This document shows, piece after piece, positions 45,683 through 55,153 of a stretch of DNA of 64,000 nt (the stretch's first letter is position 1; the number at the start of each line of letters is the position of its first letter). A program made the position numbers and the translations under genes. The stretch spans positions 1 through 64,000 of the forward strand of contig JAZRYE010000036.1 in NCBI GenBank assembly GCA_045600585.1, given 5' to 3'. This DNA comes from JAZRYE01 sp045600585. Its GTDB lineage: Bacteria; Bacillota_I; Bacilli_A; RFN20; CAG-826. The notes beneath the pieces are model-generated. The model saw nothing but the letters and a program-made list of their open reading frames with translations. It was not told where the DNA came from and did not search any database.

Positions 45683-45725
45683 TAAAATAGAACGACCTGC
45701 CCTAATTATTAATCCACATCTAGCA

Positions 45726-46685
45726 TTATTTATCTCCAAACAAATTAGCAAATTCATCTATTGTTAGTAATTTGCCAGGGAACGGCTCTTTTAACTCATC
45801 TAAAATATGATTTCTTTCTTCATCGTTAGAGACAATAATGTAATCGGCTCCCCTAAAAAATGTATATGGTACTAAATCATTTTCTTTTACAACTTTAATG
45901 AGCTTATTTAGATATGCTGAATCATTTCTTACCAAATGAGAAATAGAAACCAATTTGCCAATAGAGTATTCTTCTTCTAGACGAGTCGCATAGCTATCGC
46001 AGAAATCTTTCCAGGTTTTGACATTTTCTCTTGCAAGTTGACGCTTTATTAAATTGTCTTTCTTGATTTTTTTCTTTTCTTTTAATCTTTCCCAATATTC
46101 AATAGCAGTGATGCTACATTTTGGGCATGATTCAATTAATTCGTTTGGAGTGAATTCTAAATCTAAAACCATAGATTTAAACACAAGAAGGGTTTTCATG
46201 GCATCATCGACCGCTCGGTGATCCAATAAATTTTTTCTAATCTCTTGAGGAACTATATTTATAAACGCTTTTTCTAGTGAAACATACCTTCTATTTGTTT
46301 TATCGAAAATAGGTAACATTTGTTGGACGTCATAAGCGGTGAAATCAAATTTATCTAATTTATATCTACTGCAATCCTTGATGATGTAACGGATATCATT
46401 ATCAACACTATGACCAAATATCATTAAATCTTTTTGACTCATTAAAAATTTGATATTGTCATAGCAATCATCAAAATTACTATGCTTATAATATTCTTCA
46501 TACGGATATGTTAATTCAAGGTCAGCTTGTCCTGGTCTATTCCTTAAATTAAATTCACATTCAGGATTAATCAAAATATTCCTTTGTCGAATTATCCTAA
46601 AATGTTCATCACATAATACATAACCGAATTCACAAATGGCTCTATTTCCATCAGCGCATTCGATATCGAAAAATAAGTATCTCAT
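45726..46685 (-). CDS. DEDDh-type 3'-5' exonuclease (DnaQ-like)
   Basis: This is a 319-residue protein from the ATG at 46685 (GAAAGGAG upstream). The exonuclease domain is complete: FFDIECADG (motif I, Asp/Glu), FGHSVDNDIRYI (motif II), and LDHRAVDDAM (motif III with His and Asp), so it is a DEDDh enzyme. The remaining about 130 residues include a basic linker (KEKKKIKKDNLIKRQL) and a C-terminal alpha/beta piece (YIIVSNDEE and LTIDEFANL) that recalls a BRCT-like fold. It could act in DNA repair or RNA trimming. It stands next to the uptake operon in the accessory region. Confidence 0.75.
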   Translation of the reverse strand: MRYLFFDIECADGNRAICEFGYVLCDEHFRIIRQRNILINPECEFNLRNRPGQADLELTYPYEEYYKHSNFDDCYDNIKFLMSQKDLMIFGHSVDNDIRYIIKDCSRYKLDKFDFTAYDVQQMLPIFDKTNRRYVSLEKAFINIVPQEIRKNLLDHRAVDDAMKTLLVFKSMVLDLEFTPNELIESCPKCSITAIEYWERLKEKKKIKKDNLIKRQLARENVKTWKDFCDSYATRLEEEYSIGKLVSISHLVRNDSAYLNKLIKVVKENDLVPYTFFRGADYIIVSNDEERNHILDELKEPFPGKLLTIDEFANLFGDK

Positions 46686-46806
46686 AAGTTTTTCTCCTTT
46701 CAACTTACCGGTATTTCGAGATGGGGAAATATCCATTAGTTCTTATTTGCTTAATTTTATAAATAAAAAATGAGATTGTGTTTTTCGTAGATTTTTTCGA
46801 TATTTT

Positions 46807-47805
46807 TTAAAATTTTTGAATATTGAATTTGAATTTATCAAAAATAGTATAATCAGGATTCTCGTTAAGTTTAGATTTCCTTAATGTTAGTAACGGCTTT
46901 GCATCAGATGAGATCAAATAAGTTATGCCGTTCAATTGGTCAAGTGAAGTTATATTGTTATCCTCAAACCACTTTTTTAAATTTGTATTAAAAGCACAGC
47001 ATTTAAAATACCTGCTTCTTAAGAGCATCATGCCTTTTTTAGTTTTCCCGGCTTGATTAAAAACGCTTGCATCAAGGAGGCCCTCGCCATCGAAAATATT
47101 ATTTTCAATATCAGCATATGTTTCTTGAGGTATTAATCCTTTTTCTTTGTCATATGTAACTTTGATTACGGTTTGATTTTTTAAAGTATGCTTATAATCC
47201 TTAACAAATAGGATATTATAAGGGTTTAAATCAAGTGTAGTAATAAGACTACTTAAAGACAAAGCTCTATATGCCTCGTATGATGTTAAGTTTTTCTGAT
47301 AATTATCTTTTCTTTCATCAAGCCCGGCTTTTGACCATTTATCCATCATTGCAAACAGTTCTTTTTTGATAAATAAACAACTGCCACCTTTAGCAGATCC
47401 GCTCGATCTTTTATATCTAACATAAGTTTTACCATTTAGCTCAAAACCATTTAAATATAGCTCTTTTCTAAATTTTCTAATCTTTTCCAAAGAATATTTA
47501 TGATATTTCTCTTTGTCACTAGATTTAGGAATTATATGTTCGTTTTTATTATTTACATATAAGGGAAATTTAAATGATACATTAACAAAATCATATGAAT
47601 AAAAATCAGTGCTGCACTGCTTTATAGATAATTTTCCTTGTTCTTGCAAATAATAAAAATCTAAGTTTGGTGGAATAATATCTGTAAATTTCTCGTTTAA
47701 AATTTTCCCATTATTTTTTATTTCAATCTTATTGCCAGTTAATTTTGCATAAAAAAGTTCTGAGGCATCTATATTAATAATTCGTGTGTCTTTAAGATTT
47801 TCCAT
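46807..47805 (-). CDS. Hypothetical protein, possible N-terminal fragment of an RdRp-like family
   Basis: This is a 332-residue cytoplasmic protein without an obvious enzyme motif. The stretch YVRYKRSSGSAKGGSCLFI, followed by ELFAMMDKWSKAGL, reminds me of the N-terminal region of large bacterial/phage proteins annotated as QDE-1/YonO-type RNA-dependent RNA polymerases, but these are about 1,000 residues long and the catalytic D-x-D-G-D segment is not in this ORF. It may be a truncated derivative or an independent family. It has a free-standing position between the exonuclease and the DUF4177 gene. The assignment is tentative. Confidence 0.35.
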   Translation of the reverse strand: MENLKDTRIINIDASELFYAKLTGNKIEIKNNGKILNEKFTDIIPPNLDFYYLQEQGKLSIKQCSTDFYSYDFVNVSFKFPLYVNNKNEHIIPKSSDKEKYHKYSLEKIRKFRKELYLNGFELNGKTYVRYKRSSGSAKGGSCLFIKKELFAMMDKWSKAGLDERKDNYQKNLTSYEAYRALSLSSLITTLDLNPYNILFVKDYKHTLKNQTVIKVTYDKEKGLIPQETYADIENNIFDGEGLLDASVFNQAGKTKKGMMLLRSRYFKCCAFNTNLKKWFEDNNITSLDQLNGITYLISSDAKPLLTLRKSKLNENPDYTIFDKFKFNIQKF

Positions 47806-47856
47806 AGATATAAATGTTGATTATTCAATGCTTGACAATAGTATTGCATTACTAAT

Positions 47857-48048
47857 TTATTTCTCTCTTTTTAGAAATAATGAAACGGATTTTGTGGCTC
47901 CATAACCTTCTGCTTGAGGCACAGCGTTTACAAGTTCCCAGCCTTCCAAACCTAATTTATTTAATTCATCTTCGAAAGTTTGAGAATTAAACTTGTTCAT
48001 TGTAAATCCTGATTTTAAAACATAATTAATTACTTTGTATTCAAACAT
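47857..48048 (-). CDS. Small DUF4177-like protein, copy B
   Basis: This 63-residue protein differs from copy A (40282-40473) at only six positions. The shared LGLEGWELVNAVPQAEGYG core is the DUF4177 signature. It starts 33 nt after the OLD-type gene and is likely cotranscribed with it. Such high identity suggests recent duplication or gene conversion. Function unknown. Confidence 0.65.
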   Translation of the reverse strand: MFEYKVINYVLKSGFTMNKFNSQTFEDELNKLGLEGWELVNAVPQAEGYGATKSVSLFLKREK

Positions 48049-48081
48049 AATTCACCCTTAGAAAATTAGTCCTTCACACTA

Positions 48082-49893
48082 TTATTCAAATAATTGAAAT
48101 AAGCTTTTGAAATTGTTAATGGTTTCTTCACTAAAATCTTCAAGACGGGCAAATTTCTTTAAAGAGGACGCAATTGAAGCTTTCTTTTGAATTTCATCTT
48201 TTTTAATAATTTCGAATTTATTTTTATCATTTTCAGAAAATAAGTCTTCTATTTCAATAAAGGCACCACCAACATCTGGTATCATATATACTCTGTCTTT
48301 GAATACTGTATTTTCACATTTTTTAGCCATAGATTTGCCAAGTGTATCACCATCAAGTAATATACTTCTTTTGAAGAATTTAGTTGATACTATTTTTTTC
48401 AAAATATTATCTTGAATAGCATCTGTTTTTCCAACGCCATTAAATGGAACAAAAGCAATGTTTTTAATTCCAAACATGTTCTTGAATGCTGTTAAATAAC
48501 AGTAGTCAGTTAATCCTTCCACCCAAATAACTTCAGTGTCTAAATCATATAGAACATTTTGTTTAATGGTTAATGATTCTTTAACTGGTATCAAAGTATC
48601 AGGATCTTCGTCGTTTACAGCAGTAAATAAATTGTTTATAGACGATCTATTATTTTCCATGGTGACTATTCTTAATTCATCATAATTGTCTGTATCTACT
48701 AAAAATGGCGAGTGAGTTGCAATAATAAAAGTTAAGTCATTAGATATTGCATATTCTTTGATAAATCTTCTTAATTCTTTTTGACCTTCAGGATGAAGGT
48801 TTGTAGCAGGTTCATCCATAATTATGATATCGCCTGGGTTTAGTTTGTTCGAACATAAGAAATTAAAATATAAATTGAAGAACCATCTAAAACCAGTTGA
48901 TTGTTGTTCAATCATTATTGGATCTTCATCTTTGCCTCTAGCCATACCAAAGCCAATTTGAGTTGATTCAATATTAATTGAAAATTTATATTGGTCATTT
49001 TCAGCAAAATATAATTTGTTAAATTGCTTGTTAAGTTTTTGAATTTTTTTATCAATTGTTTTTCTTATTTTATCCAGAGATGCTGGATTTGCAAATTCTT
49101 GATACTGTTTGAAAGCATTTAAAATTTCAGATACATCAATACCAATTGCTTTAAACACAGAAATAAAGAACTTATTATTAGCCAAATCATTGATAGAAGA
49201 CACCATATCATTACGACTTATCATTTCTTCTTTATATCTAATGATATTTGCATCGATTGATAATCCGAAATTTTCTTTGCAATAGTCATCAATTTGTTTT
49301 TTTGGACCGATTTTATACAATAAACTCTGTTGTAATTGCTGTCTTACGCTTCTCCAATTTGGATCATTTAGATAATTTCTATCAATTTCCTCTCTAATAG
49401 CATTTAGTTTTGAAATGACTTTTTCTTGCGAAATACGATTGCTTGAATAGCCATCAATTTCATTGCTCAAAATACCATATCTATATAAACAATTAGCATA
49501 TAGACTAGCAATCGTTCCCATTAAATCAATCAATTTTTGTTTCTCGAATTTAATGTTTTTAAAATCCTTATAATCGGAATAATATAAAACGCCATCGAGA
49601 GTTATTTTTTTAGAAAAATCATTTCCATTTTGTATTGTTAAGGTAACTTCAGGCTTACGATCAGTGTCTTTAAAACTTAAAGTTGTAATATCTCTCTCTG
49701 CAGTTTTGCCATAAGTTAAAGCAACTATACCGTCAAGCACATTTGACTTACCTGAGTTATTAGCGCCAATTAATTCGACAACATCTCCCATTTTCCCTTT
49801 TTCTAAATTTTGATTTAGGATAATGTAATTGTTTTGATTATCCTCCAATCCAATGTTTCTAAAATTCTTAAACGATACTATTCTTCTTGCCAT
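48082..49893 (-). CDS. OLD-family ATPase/TOPRIM endonuclease
   Basis: This is a 603-residue protein starting at the ATG at 49893, one base after the stop of the HTH gene (GAGG 9 nt upstream). The ABC-type ATPase part has IVSFKNFRNIGL, Walker A IGANNSGKS (43-50), a helical insertion (about 110-300), a signature-like QQSTGFRWFF and Walker B IIIMDEPATNLHPEG. The C-terminal TOPRIM part has WVEGLTDY (Glu459) and LLDGDTLG (Asp513, Asp515), the nuclease metal site. OLD proteins are DNA nucleases used in phage exclusion, alone or as Gabija GajA. No UvrD-like GajB helicase is adjacent, so it looks like a stand-alone OLD with its own regulator. Confidence 0.8.
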   Translation of the reverse strand: MARRIVSFKNFRNIGLEDNQNNYIILNQNLEKGKMGDVVELIGANNSGKSNVLDGIVALTYGKTAERDITTLSFKDTDRKPEVTLTIQNGNDFSKKITLDGVLYYSDYKDFKNIKFEKQKLIDLMGTIASLYANCLYRYGILSNEIDGYSSNRISQEKVISKLNAIREEIDRNYLNDPNWRSVRQQLQQSLLYKIGPKKQIDDYCKENFGLSIDANIIRYKEEMISRNDMVSSINDLANNKFFISVFKAIGIDVSEILNAFKQYQEFANPASLDKIRKTIDKKIQKLNKQFNKLYFAENDQYKFSINIESTQIGFGMARGKDEDPIMIEQQSTGFRWFFNLYFNFLCSNKLNPGDIIIMDEPATNLHPEGQKELRRFIKEYAISNDLTFIIATHSPFLVDTDNYDELRIVTMENNRSSINNLFTAVNDEDPDTLIPVKESLTIKQNVLYDLDTEVIWVEGLTDYCYLTAFKNMFGIKNIAFVPFNGVGKTDAIQDNILKKIVSTKFFKRSILLDGDTLGKSMAKKCENTVFKDRVYMIPDVGGAFIEIEDLFSENDKNKFEIIKKDEIQKKASIASSLKKFARLEDFSEETINNFKSLFQLFE

Positions 49894-49894
49894 A

Positions 49895-50374
49895 TTATTT
49901 GTCCTCGCTTTCAACAGTATATAACTCAATTATTTCTTTGTATGGTTTTAGTAGTTCTACTTCTTTATCAGTTAATTGCTTTTTCTTTAATAAAGGAGTT
50001 ATTTCAATTAAATAATGGATTGCTGTATCATAACTACTTTTCTGACAGCAAAGATTAATAAACTTGCTCTTTTCTGAATCTGGGTTGTTGATGATGTATT
50101 TTCTTACATCTTTAAATGTATCGGTTTCAGACTTGGCTTCAAGTTCTTTAACGACTGCCAAATTATTCAAAATATAATTAATGATATTGTTTTTACCAAT
50201 GAGTGGATTATCGTTAATATAATCAAATAATTTTAATATTTTTTTATTAATTTCAGATTTATTATTGGCATCATAGCATTCTATGAATTTATACATAGTT
50301 GGTCTAGAAATATCTAAATAATTAGCAAGTTCTGTTATCTTAATATCAAGTTCTTTCAATCTTTCTTTTAACAT
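49895..50374 (-). CDS. Helix-turn-helix regulator of the OLD gene
   Basis: This is a 159-residue protein. Its N-terminus (KERLKELDIKITELANYLD and ISRPTMYKFIECYD) is a Xre/TetR-like helix-turn-helix that begins at residue 1; the rest is helical without a known domain. It is coupled to the OLD gene (stop and start separated by one base). Two identical palindromes lie just upstream of its start, the expected place for autoregulatory binding. It could act as repressor or antitoxin-like control of the nuclease. Confidence 0.6.
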   Translation of the reverse strand: MLKERLKELDIKITELANYLDISRPTMYKFIECYDANNKSEINKKILKLFDYINDNPLIGKNNIINYILNNLAVVKELEAKSETDTFKDVRKYIINNPDSEKSKFINLCCQKSSYDTAIHYLIEITPLLKKKQLTDKEVELLKPYKEIIELYTVESEDK

Positions 50375-50404
50375 GCTTTTTTACCTCGAAAACAATATAA
50401 AGCA

Positions 50405-50449
50405 TTTTACATTTTTTGTAAAGTTTAATTTTACATTTTTTGTAAAGTT
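50405..50449 (-). promoter_or_regulatory. Tandem TTTACA/TGTAAA operators
   Basis: A 21-bp sequence is repeated exactly at 50405-50425 and 50429-50449 (24-bp period). Each copy contains the palindrome TTTACA-N5-TGTAAA. It lies 30-75 bp upstream of the HTH start codon and is likely the autoregulatory site of that protein. Confidence 0.55.
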
Positions 50450-50503
50450 ATCTTCAAATGAGTTCGTTTAAATTACTTAAATAATGCCTAAGAATTAATA
50501 GAG

Positions 50504-53500
50504 CTATACAGACAATCCATAAAATATATCAAAGAAATTCATTAGTTTTTCTCTAACTCTATTTTTCTTTTCACTTCTATTACTGTTGCCAAATCTAGAA
50601 ATAGATGGGAGTATTTTATCAATATCAGTTCCACTAGTTTTAATATAGCCATCGATAAAGGCGTTCTCTATAAATTTTCTAGTTTCAGCTTCTTTTAGAC
50701 CCTCTTCGTTAATGATAGCCATTAATTCTTTTTCTTTTTCTTCAGCGATAAATGAATGCCACTCATTCATAACATCTTCCACTTCATTAATGCCTTTAAT
50801 AAAGTTTTCGATTAATGACTTTTTGCTACGAAGTTCTGGAGAAGCACTTACTGCTTTTTCAATATTAAGCAAAACTTCTCTATCAGCAGAATGTGAATCA
50901 TGATATTTCTGAACAAGAATTAATATGTAATCTATATTAATGTCGATTTGTTTAATTAATTCCATTTCAAAAACAATATCATCATTAATATTAACAGGGC
51001 CATCACTCTTAGCGTGGTCTGGTTTTAAATCAAGGTATCTTCCTTTATAGTCCTGGAAATCTATTTCTGAAATTATTTCTTTTCCGATAAAATCATCAAA
51101 AGAAGATAATAGATTTTTCATTCTTAATACAGAACCGAATAATTTAAGGAATCCTTTTTGATTTTCTTCACCTTCAATTCTTGGTTCGGTTAATGGATAG
51201 TTTTCTAATAACATTGCGATTAGTTCTACATATCCATCATAATGAACACCATCTTCATCATCAAAGCCATTATAGTAATCATCAAATCCTTTTAACAAAA
51301 CAATTCCACCAGCTTTTTTATCTCCAAATAATGAAATAGCGGCGTCAGTTGCTTTTTGTAAATTTCTAAAGCATACAATGTTACCAAAGGTTTTGACTGA
51401 ATTAAGAATTCTATTCGTTCTAGAGAAAGCTTGTATTAAACCATGGTCTCTTAAATTTTTATCAACCCATAATGTATTTAATGTTGTTGCATCAAATCCG
51501 GTTAAGAACATATTAACTACAATAAGCAAATCTAGTTGTTTATTTTTCATTCTTAAAGAAACATCTTTGTAGTATCTTTGGAATCCATCAGAATCAGTGC
51601 TGTAATTGACTTTAAACATTTCATTATAATCACCAATAGCGGATTCTAAGAAATCACGTGAGCTTTGATCTAAACGCGATGTATCATCAGAGTTCTCTTC
51701 TCCTAGAATGCCATTAGCTTCTTCTTCATTAGCTCCATATGAATAAATCAAAGCAACTTTAAGTGCTTTGTTTGGTTGAACTTTCATTTGTTTTTTGAAT
51801 TCAGCATAATAAAGCTTTGCTGCTTCAATAGAAGAAACACATAAAATAGAGTTAAAGCCATTTATATTCATTTTTTGCTTTTGTTCATTAACAACGGTTC
51901 TTGAACCAGCAACATCAGAAATATTTGTTAAAGCGTTGAATGAATAGGATTTTTCGTTCCTATATGTCTTTTGATTAAAATGATCAAGAATATATTTAAC
52001 TATTAATTCTATTCTTTGCGGAGCTAGATACGCCCTTTCTCTATCAATGTCATAGACATTTTCATCTTCCATGTTCTCGTCTTCTTCCATGGTCTTAATA
52101 TAATCAACTCTAAATGGAAGAACGTTCTTATCATTAATAGCATCAATGATTGTATAGACATGTAATTGATCACCAAATGCTTGTTCAGTTGTTCTAATTC
52201 CAGGATTTTTGCCATTGACTGAATTAGCGGCAAATATCGGTGTTCCTGTAAATCCAAAGATGTAATATTTTTTAAAGTTTTTCGTAATAGCGGTATGCAT
52301 ATCACCAAATTGACTTCTATGACATTCATCAAAGATTAGAACAATCTTTTGATCAAATACCGGATGGTTTTTATTCTTTTCAATAAAGATAGATAGTTTT
52401 TGGATTGTTGTAATAATAATCTTTGCATTAGGATCTTCTAATTGCTTTTTAAGTACAGCAGTCGATGTATTACTATTAGCGCAGTCTTTTTCAAATCTAT
52501 CGTATTCTCTCATTGTTTGGTAATCTAAGTCTTTTCTATCAACAACAAAGAGCACTTTATCAATGTAATTTAAATCTCTTACTAAACGCGCAGTTTTAAA
52601 AGAAGTAAGTGTTTTACCTGAACCTGTTGTATGCCAAATATAGCCACCAGCTTTAATAGAACCATATTGTTTATAGTTAGTAGCTATTTCTATTCTATTT
52701 AATATTCTTTCAGTAGCGGCAATTTGATATGGACGCATTACTAAAAGCATTTGTTCAGAAGTAAATACACAGTACTTAGTAAGAATATTAAGTATTGTAT
52801 GTTTAGCAAAGAATGTACGAGTAAAGTCAATTAAATCAGGAATAATCTTGTTATTCGCATCTGCCCAGAAAGAAGTAAATTCAAATGTATTGCTTGTCTT
52901 TTCTTTTTGAGATGATTTATTTAATTCCTTAATGTGATTAAATCTAGTTGTGTTGGAATAATACTTTGTATGTGTTCCATTTGATATAACAAATATTTGG
53001 ACAAATTCAAATAATCCAGAACCAGCCCAAAATGAATCTCTTTGATATCTATTAATTTGATTAAACGCTTCTTTTAAAGCCACTCCACGTCTTTTGAGTT
53101 CGATATGAATTAAAGGTAAGCCATTCACTAATACAGTTACATCATATCTAGTTTTATATTTACCATTTTCTTCTTCATATTGATTGATAACTTGAAGGAT
53201 ATTGTTATGTATATTTGACTTATCTAATAATCTTATATTTTTTGTTTCACCATTATCGCGTCTTATAGGCTGAACATAATCTTCTTGGATTATTCTAGTC
53301 TTCTCAACAATATGATTGTTAGGATTGGCTAAAACAGTATTAAAAAACTGTTCCCATTCTTTATCGGAGAACTCGTAATTATTTAATTCAGATAATTGCT
53401 TACGAAGATTAACGATTAAATCTTTTTCTTCATGAATAGGTAGATATTCATAAGATTGCTCTTGAAGCATTTTTATAAATTCTTTTTCAAGAGCAGCTTC

Positions 53501-53593
53501 GCTTTGATAAGCATCAGAACGTGATGAAAGAGGCTTATATTCTGCCACTACTGTTTCTTCGTTTGATTGAGTAATGACTGTATATTGTGCCAT
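50504..53593 (-). CDS. hsdR: Type I restriction enzyme R subunit (HsdR)
   Basis: This is a 1,029-residue motor/nuclease subunit. The N-terminal PD-(D/E)xK nuclease has HIELKRRG (Glu165, Lys167) after the RYDVTVLVNG strand. The superfamily 2 translocase has WHTTGSGKT (320-328), DECH (422-425), GFTGTPIF, and helicase motif VI region IQAFSRTNRI. The C-terminal helical domain binds the methyltransferase core. It has an AAAGGAGG site. With HsdM and HsdS it cuts unmethylated foreign DNA after translocation. It is last in the hsd cluster, after the small membrane protein. Confidence 0.95.
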   Translation of the reverse strand: MAQYTVITQSNEETVVAEYKPLSSRSDAYQSEAALEKEFIKMLQEQSYEYLPIHEEKDLIVNLRKQLSELNNYEFSDKEWEQFFNTVLANPNNHIVEKTRIIQEDYVQPIRRDNGETKNIRLLDKSNIHNNILQVINQYEEENGKYKTRYDVTVLVNGLPLIHIELKRRGVALKEAFNQINRYQRDSFWAGSGLFEFVQIFVISNGTHTKYYSNTTRFNHIKELNKSSQKEKTSNTFEFTSFWADANNKIIPDLIDFTRTFFAKHTILNILTKYCVFTSEQMLLVMRPYQIAATERILNRIEIATNYKQYGSIKAGGYIWHTTGSGKTLTSFKTARLVRDLNYIDKVLFVVDRKDLDYQTMREYDRFEKDCANSNTSTAVLKKQLEDPNAKIIITTIQKLSIFIEKNKNHPVFDQKIVLIFDECHRSQFGDMHTAITKNFKKYYIFGFTGTPIFAANSVNGKNPGIRTTEQAFGDQLHVYTIIDAINDKNVLPFRVDYIKTMEEDENMEDENVYDIDRERAYLAPQRIELIVKYILDHFNQKTYRNEKSYSFNALTNISDVAGSRTVVNEQKQKMNINGFNSILCVSSIEAAKLYYAEFKKQMKVQPNKALKVALIYSYGANEEEANGILGEENSDDTSRLDQSSRDFLESAIGDYNEMFKVNYSTDSDGFQRYYKDVSLRMKNKQLDLLIVVNMFLTGFDATTLNTLWVDKNLRDHGLIQAFSRTNRILNSVKTFGNIVCFRNLQKATDAAISLFGDKKAGGIVLLKGFDDYYNGFDDEDGVHYDGYVELIAMLLENYPLTEPRIEGEENQKGFLKLFGSVLRMKNLLSSFDDFIGKEIISEIDFQDYKGRYLDLKPDHAKSDGPVNINDDIVFEMELIKQIDINIDYILILVQKYHDSHSADREVLLNIEKAVSASPELRSKKSLIENFIKGINEVEDVMNEWHSFIAEEKEKELMAIINEEGLKEAETRKFIENAFIDGYIKTSGTDIDKILPSISRFGNSNRSEKKNRVREKLMNFFDIFYGLSV

Positions 53594-53619
53594 GCTATTT
53601 AGCCTCCTTTTTCTCTTTT

Positions 53620-54006
53620 TTATTTCTTTTTATTATTAATCAAAAGAACAATAACTACAAACATAGTTAAAACCAAAACAGAACAAATGATAATAATATA
53701 TTTGCAGATAGCATAAATACCAATGCATGTTAGAAACCCTAATGGTATAGATAATATTTTTAATAATTCTTTGTTTTTAATGATAAACACACTTGAACAA
53801 AGGCCAACAACACAAGTTTCACATATGGCTTTAATTATTATTTCGGCAATAAATGGCAAACCAGTTTCAGAATTATCTATATATACAAGCCATAGCGCTG
53901 CTTTAATAAGAAATTCACCAGCCTTAACCAATAAAGTTAATCCTCCAGCAAGAACGAATATTGCTAATATAATGCCAATAAAAAATCTTTTAATTTCTTG
54001 CATCAT
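53620..54006 (-). CDS. Small membrane protein inside the hsd operon
   Basis: This is a 128-residue protein with three or four hydrophobic segments (about 9-28, 45-60, 62-75, 95-122) and a short basic tail. The family is not recognised. The start lies 17 nt inside hsdS, and the stop is 26 nt before hsdR, so it is clearly part of the operon. Membrane proteins are not normal type I subunits; it may be an accessory or effector gene. Confidence 0.5.
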   Translation of the reverse strand: MMQEIKRFFIGIILAIFVLAGGLTLLVKAGEFLIKAALWLVYIDNSETGLPFIAEIIIKAICETCVVGLCSSVFIIKNKELLKILSIPLGFLTCIGIYAICKYIIIICSVLVLTMFVVIVLLINNKKK

Positions 54007-55153
54007 CTAATTCCTTAAAAGATAGTAACTTATCGCGATAATATTCATATTGTTGTTGTCTAGCTTTAATTTCAGCAGGTAAGCCTTGAATGATATCGTT
54101 GCAATAAGCATCAAATCTATCAAGAATATCCACTATTTGTTGTTGTTCAGTTAAAGCAGGAATAAACAATTTTAATTGACCTAATTTTGAAATGTTAATT
54201 GTTGGTACCCCTCCTTCACTTTGAAGATGCATTATTTCAGTTTCAATAGATTTTAGATAATGAAACAAGAACCTTGTATTGACTTTATCTTTATACACAT
54301 CTTTTGGTGTCGCAGAAAAACATTTGTCATTTAGGTAGTACTTGGTTGATTGAAACATAACATGCCCAGCGTTTGCACCAACTCTTGATATTGTTACAGT
54401 GTTTTCATCACGGTTGAATATGTCAATATACCCCATTGGTGACGTTCCACCACTAATAATTGGATATGTGCCATTATCATTTGAATCTTTTTTAGTGACT
54501 CCTTTACCTGTTTTTATGTTTAATACATCACTAATTTTGAATTTTTCAATATTTCTTGAATAAAAGACTAAACTTTTATAATACTCATATTGTTTCTTCC
54601 TTGCTGTAAGCTCAGTGAACTTGTCCAAAATGTGAACAATTTCAAGCTGAACTTCCATCGGCGGAACGGGGACTTTAATATCCAACATCCCAAAAGGATC
54701 TAAATGCCTAATTGTAGTGCCCTTGACATGCTTCATTTTATTTTTTTCAAACATTGTGCTATTAATGTAAAACATTAAAAAGGCAGAATTGACTTTTTCT
54801 ATTGGGAACAATGATATAGCATCTCCTCCTAAATAAATATCGCAGCACCTCAGCAATGATGCTTTTCCTATTTGTGCCTCCTTTGTTGTGCTAGATATAG
54901 GGCAAAGTAAGGAATTCTTTTTTACTAGCCTCGACGCAGATATAGATTCGTCAGATGAATAAGACTTTATGCTATCAATATAATTGCCATATGTTGTATA
55001 CAATTCGCCATATAAAATTATTGGTATATTTCCATTGCATACTGATTCTTTTGTTAGACCTTTGCCTCTAGAATATTCAACGCAGTCTTTTAAAAAAAGA
55101 TATCTAACCCCATTAGGACATAATTTTCGAATTAAAAAATTCAATTTATTCAT
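53990..55153 (-). CDS. hsdS: Type I restriction specificity subunit (HsdS)
   Basis: This is a 387-residue specificity subunit with two target-recognition domains (about 15-165 and 190-345). Each is followed by a conserved coiled-coil: QLEIVHILDKFTELTARKKQ in the centre and QQIVDILDRFDAYCNDII at the C-terminus, ending in QQQYEYYRDKLLSF. The repeated central/terminal segments are also sites at which HsdS genes recombine. The start overlaps the HEPN-like gene by 8 nt. The target sequence is not readable. Confidence 0.9.
   Translation of the reverse strand: MNKLNFLIRKLCPNGVRYLFLKDCVEYSRGKGLTKESVCNGNIPIILYGELYTTYGNYIDSIKSYSSDESISASRLVKKNSLLCPISSTTKEAQIGKASLLRCCDIYLGGDAISLFPIEKVNSAFLMFYINSTMFEKNKMKHVKGTTIRHLDPFGMLDIKVPVPPMEVQLEIVHILDKFTELTARKKQYEYYKSLVFYSRNIEKFKISDVLNIKTGKGVTKKDSNDNGTYPIISGGTSPMGYIDIFNRDENTVTISRVGANAGHVMFQSTKYYLNDKCFSATPKDVYKDKVNTRFLFHYLKSIETEIMHLQSEGGVPTINISKLGQLKLFIPALTEQQQIVDILDRFDAYCNDIIQGLPAEIKARQQQYEYYRDKLLSFKELDDARN

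Noticed and set aside
48082..50374. Gabija system
   Set aside because: The OLD-type GajA-like protein is present, but no UvrD-like GajB helicase is encoded next to it; the neighbours are an HTH protein and DUF4177.
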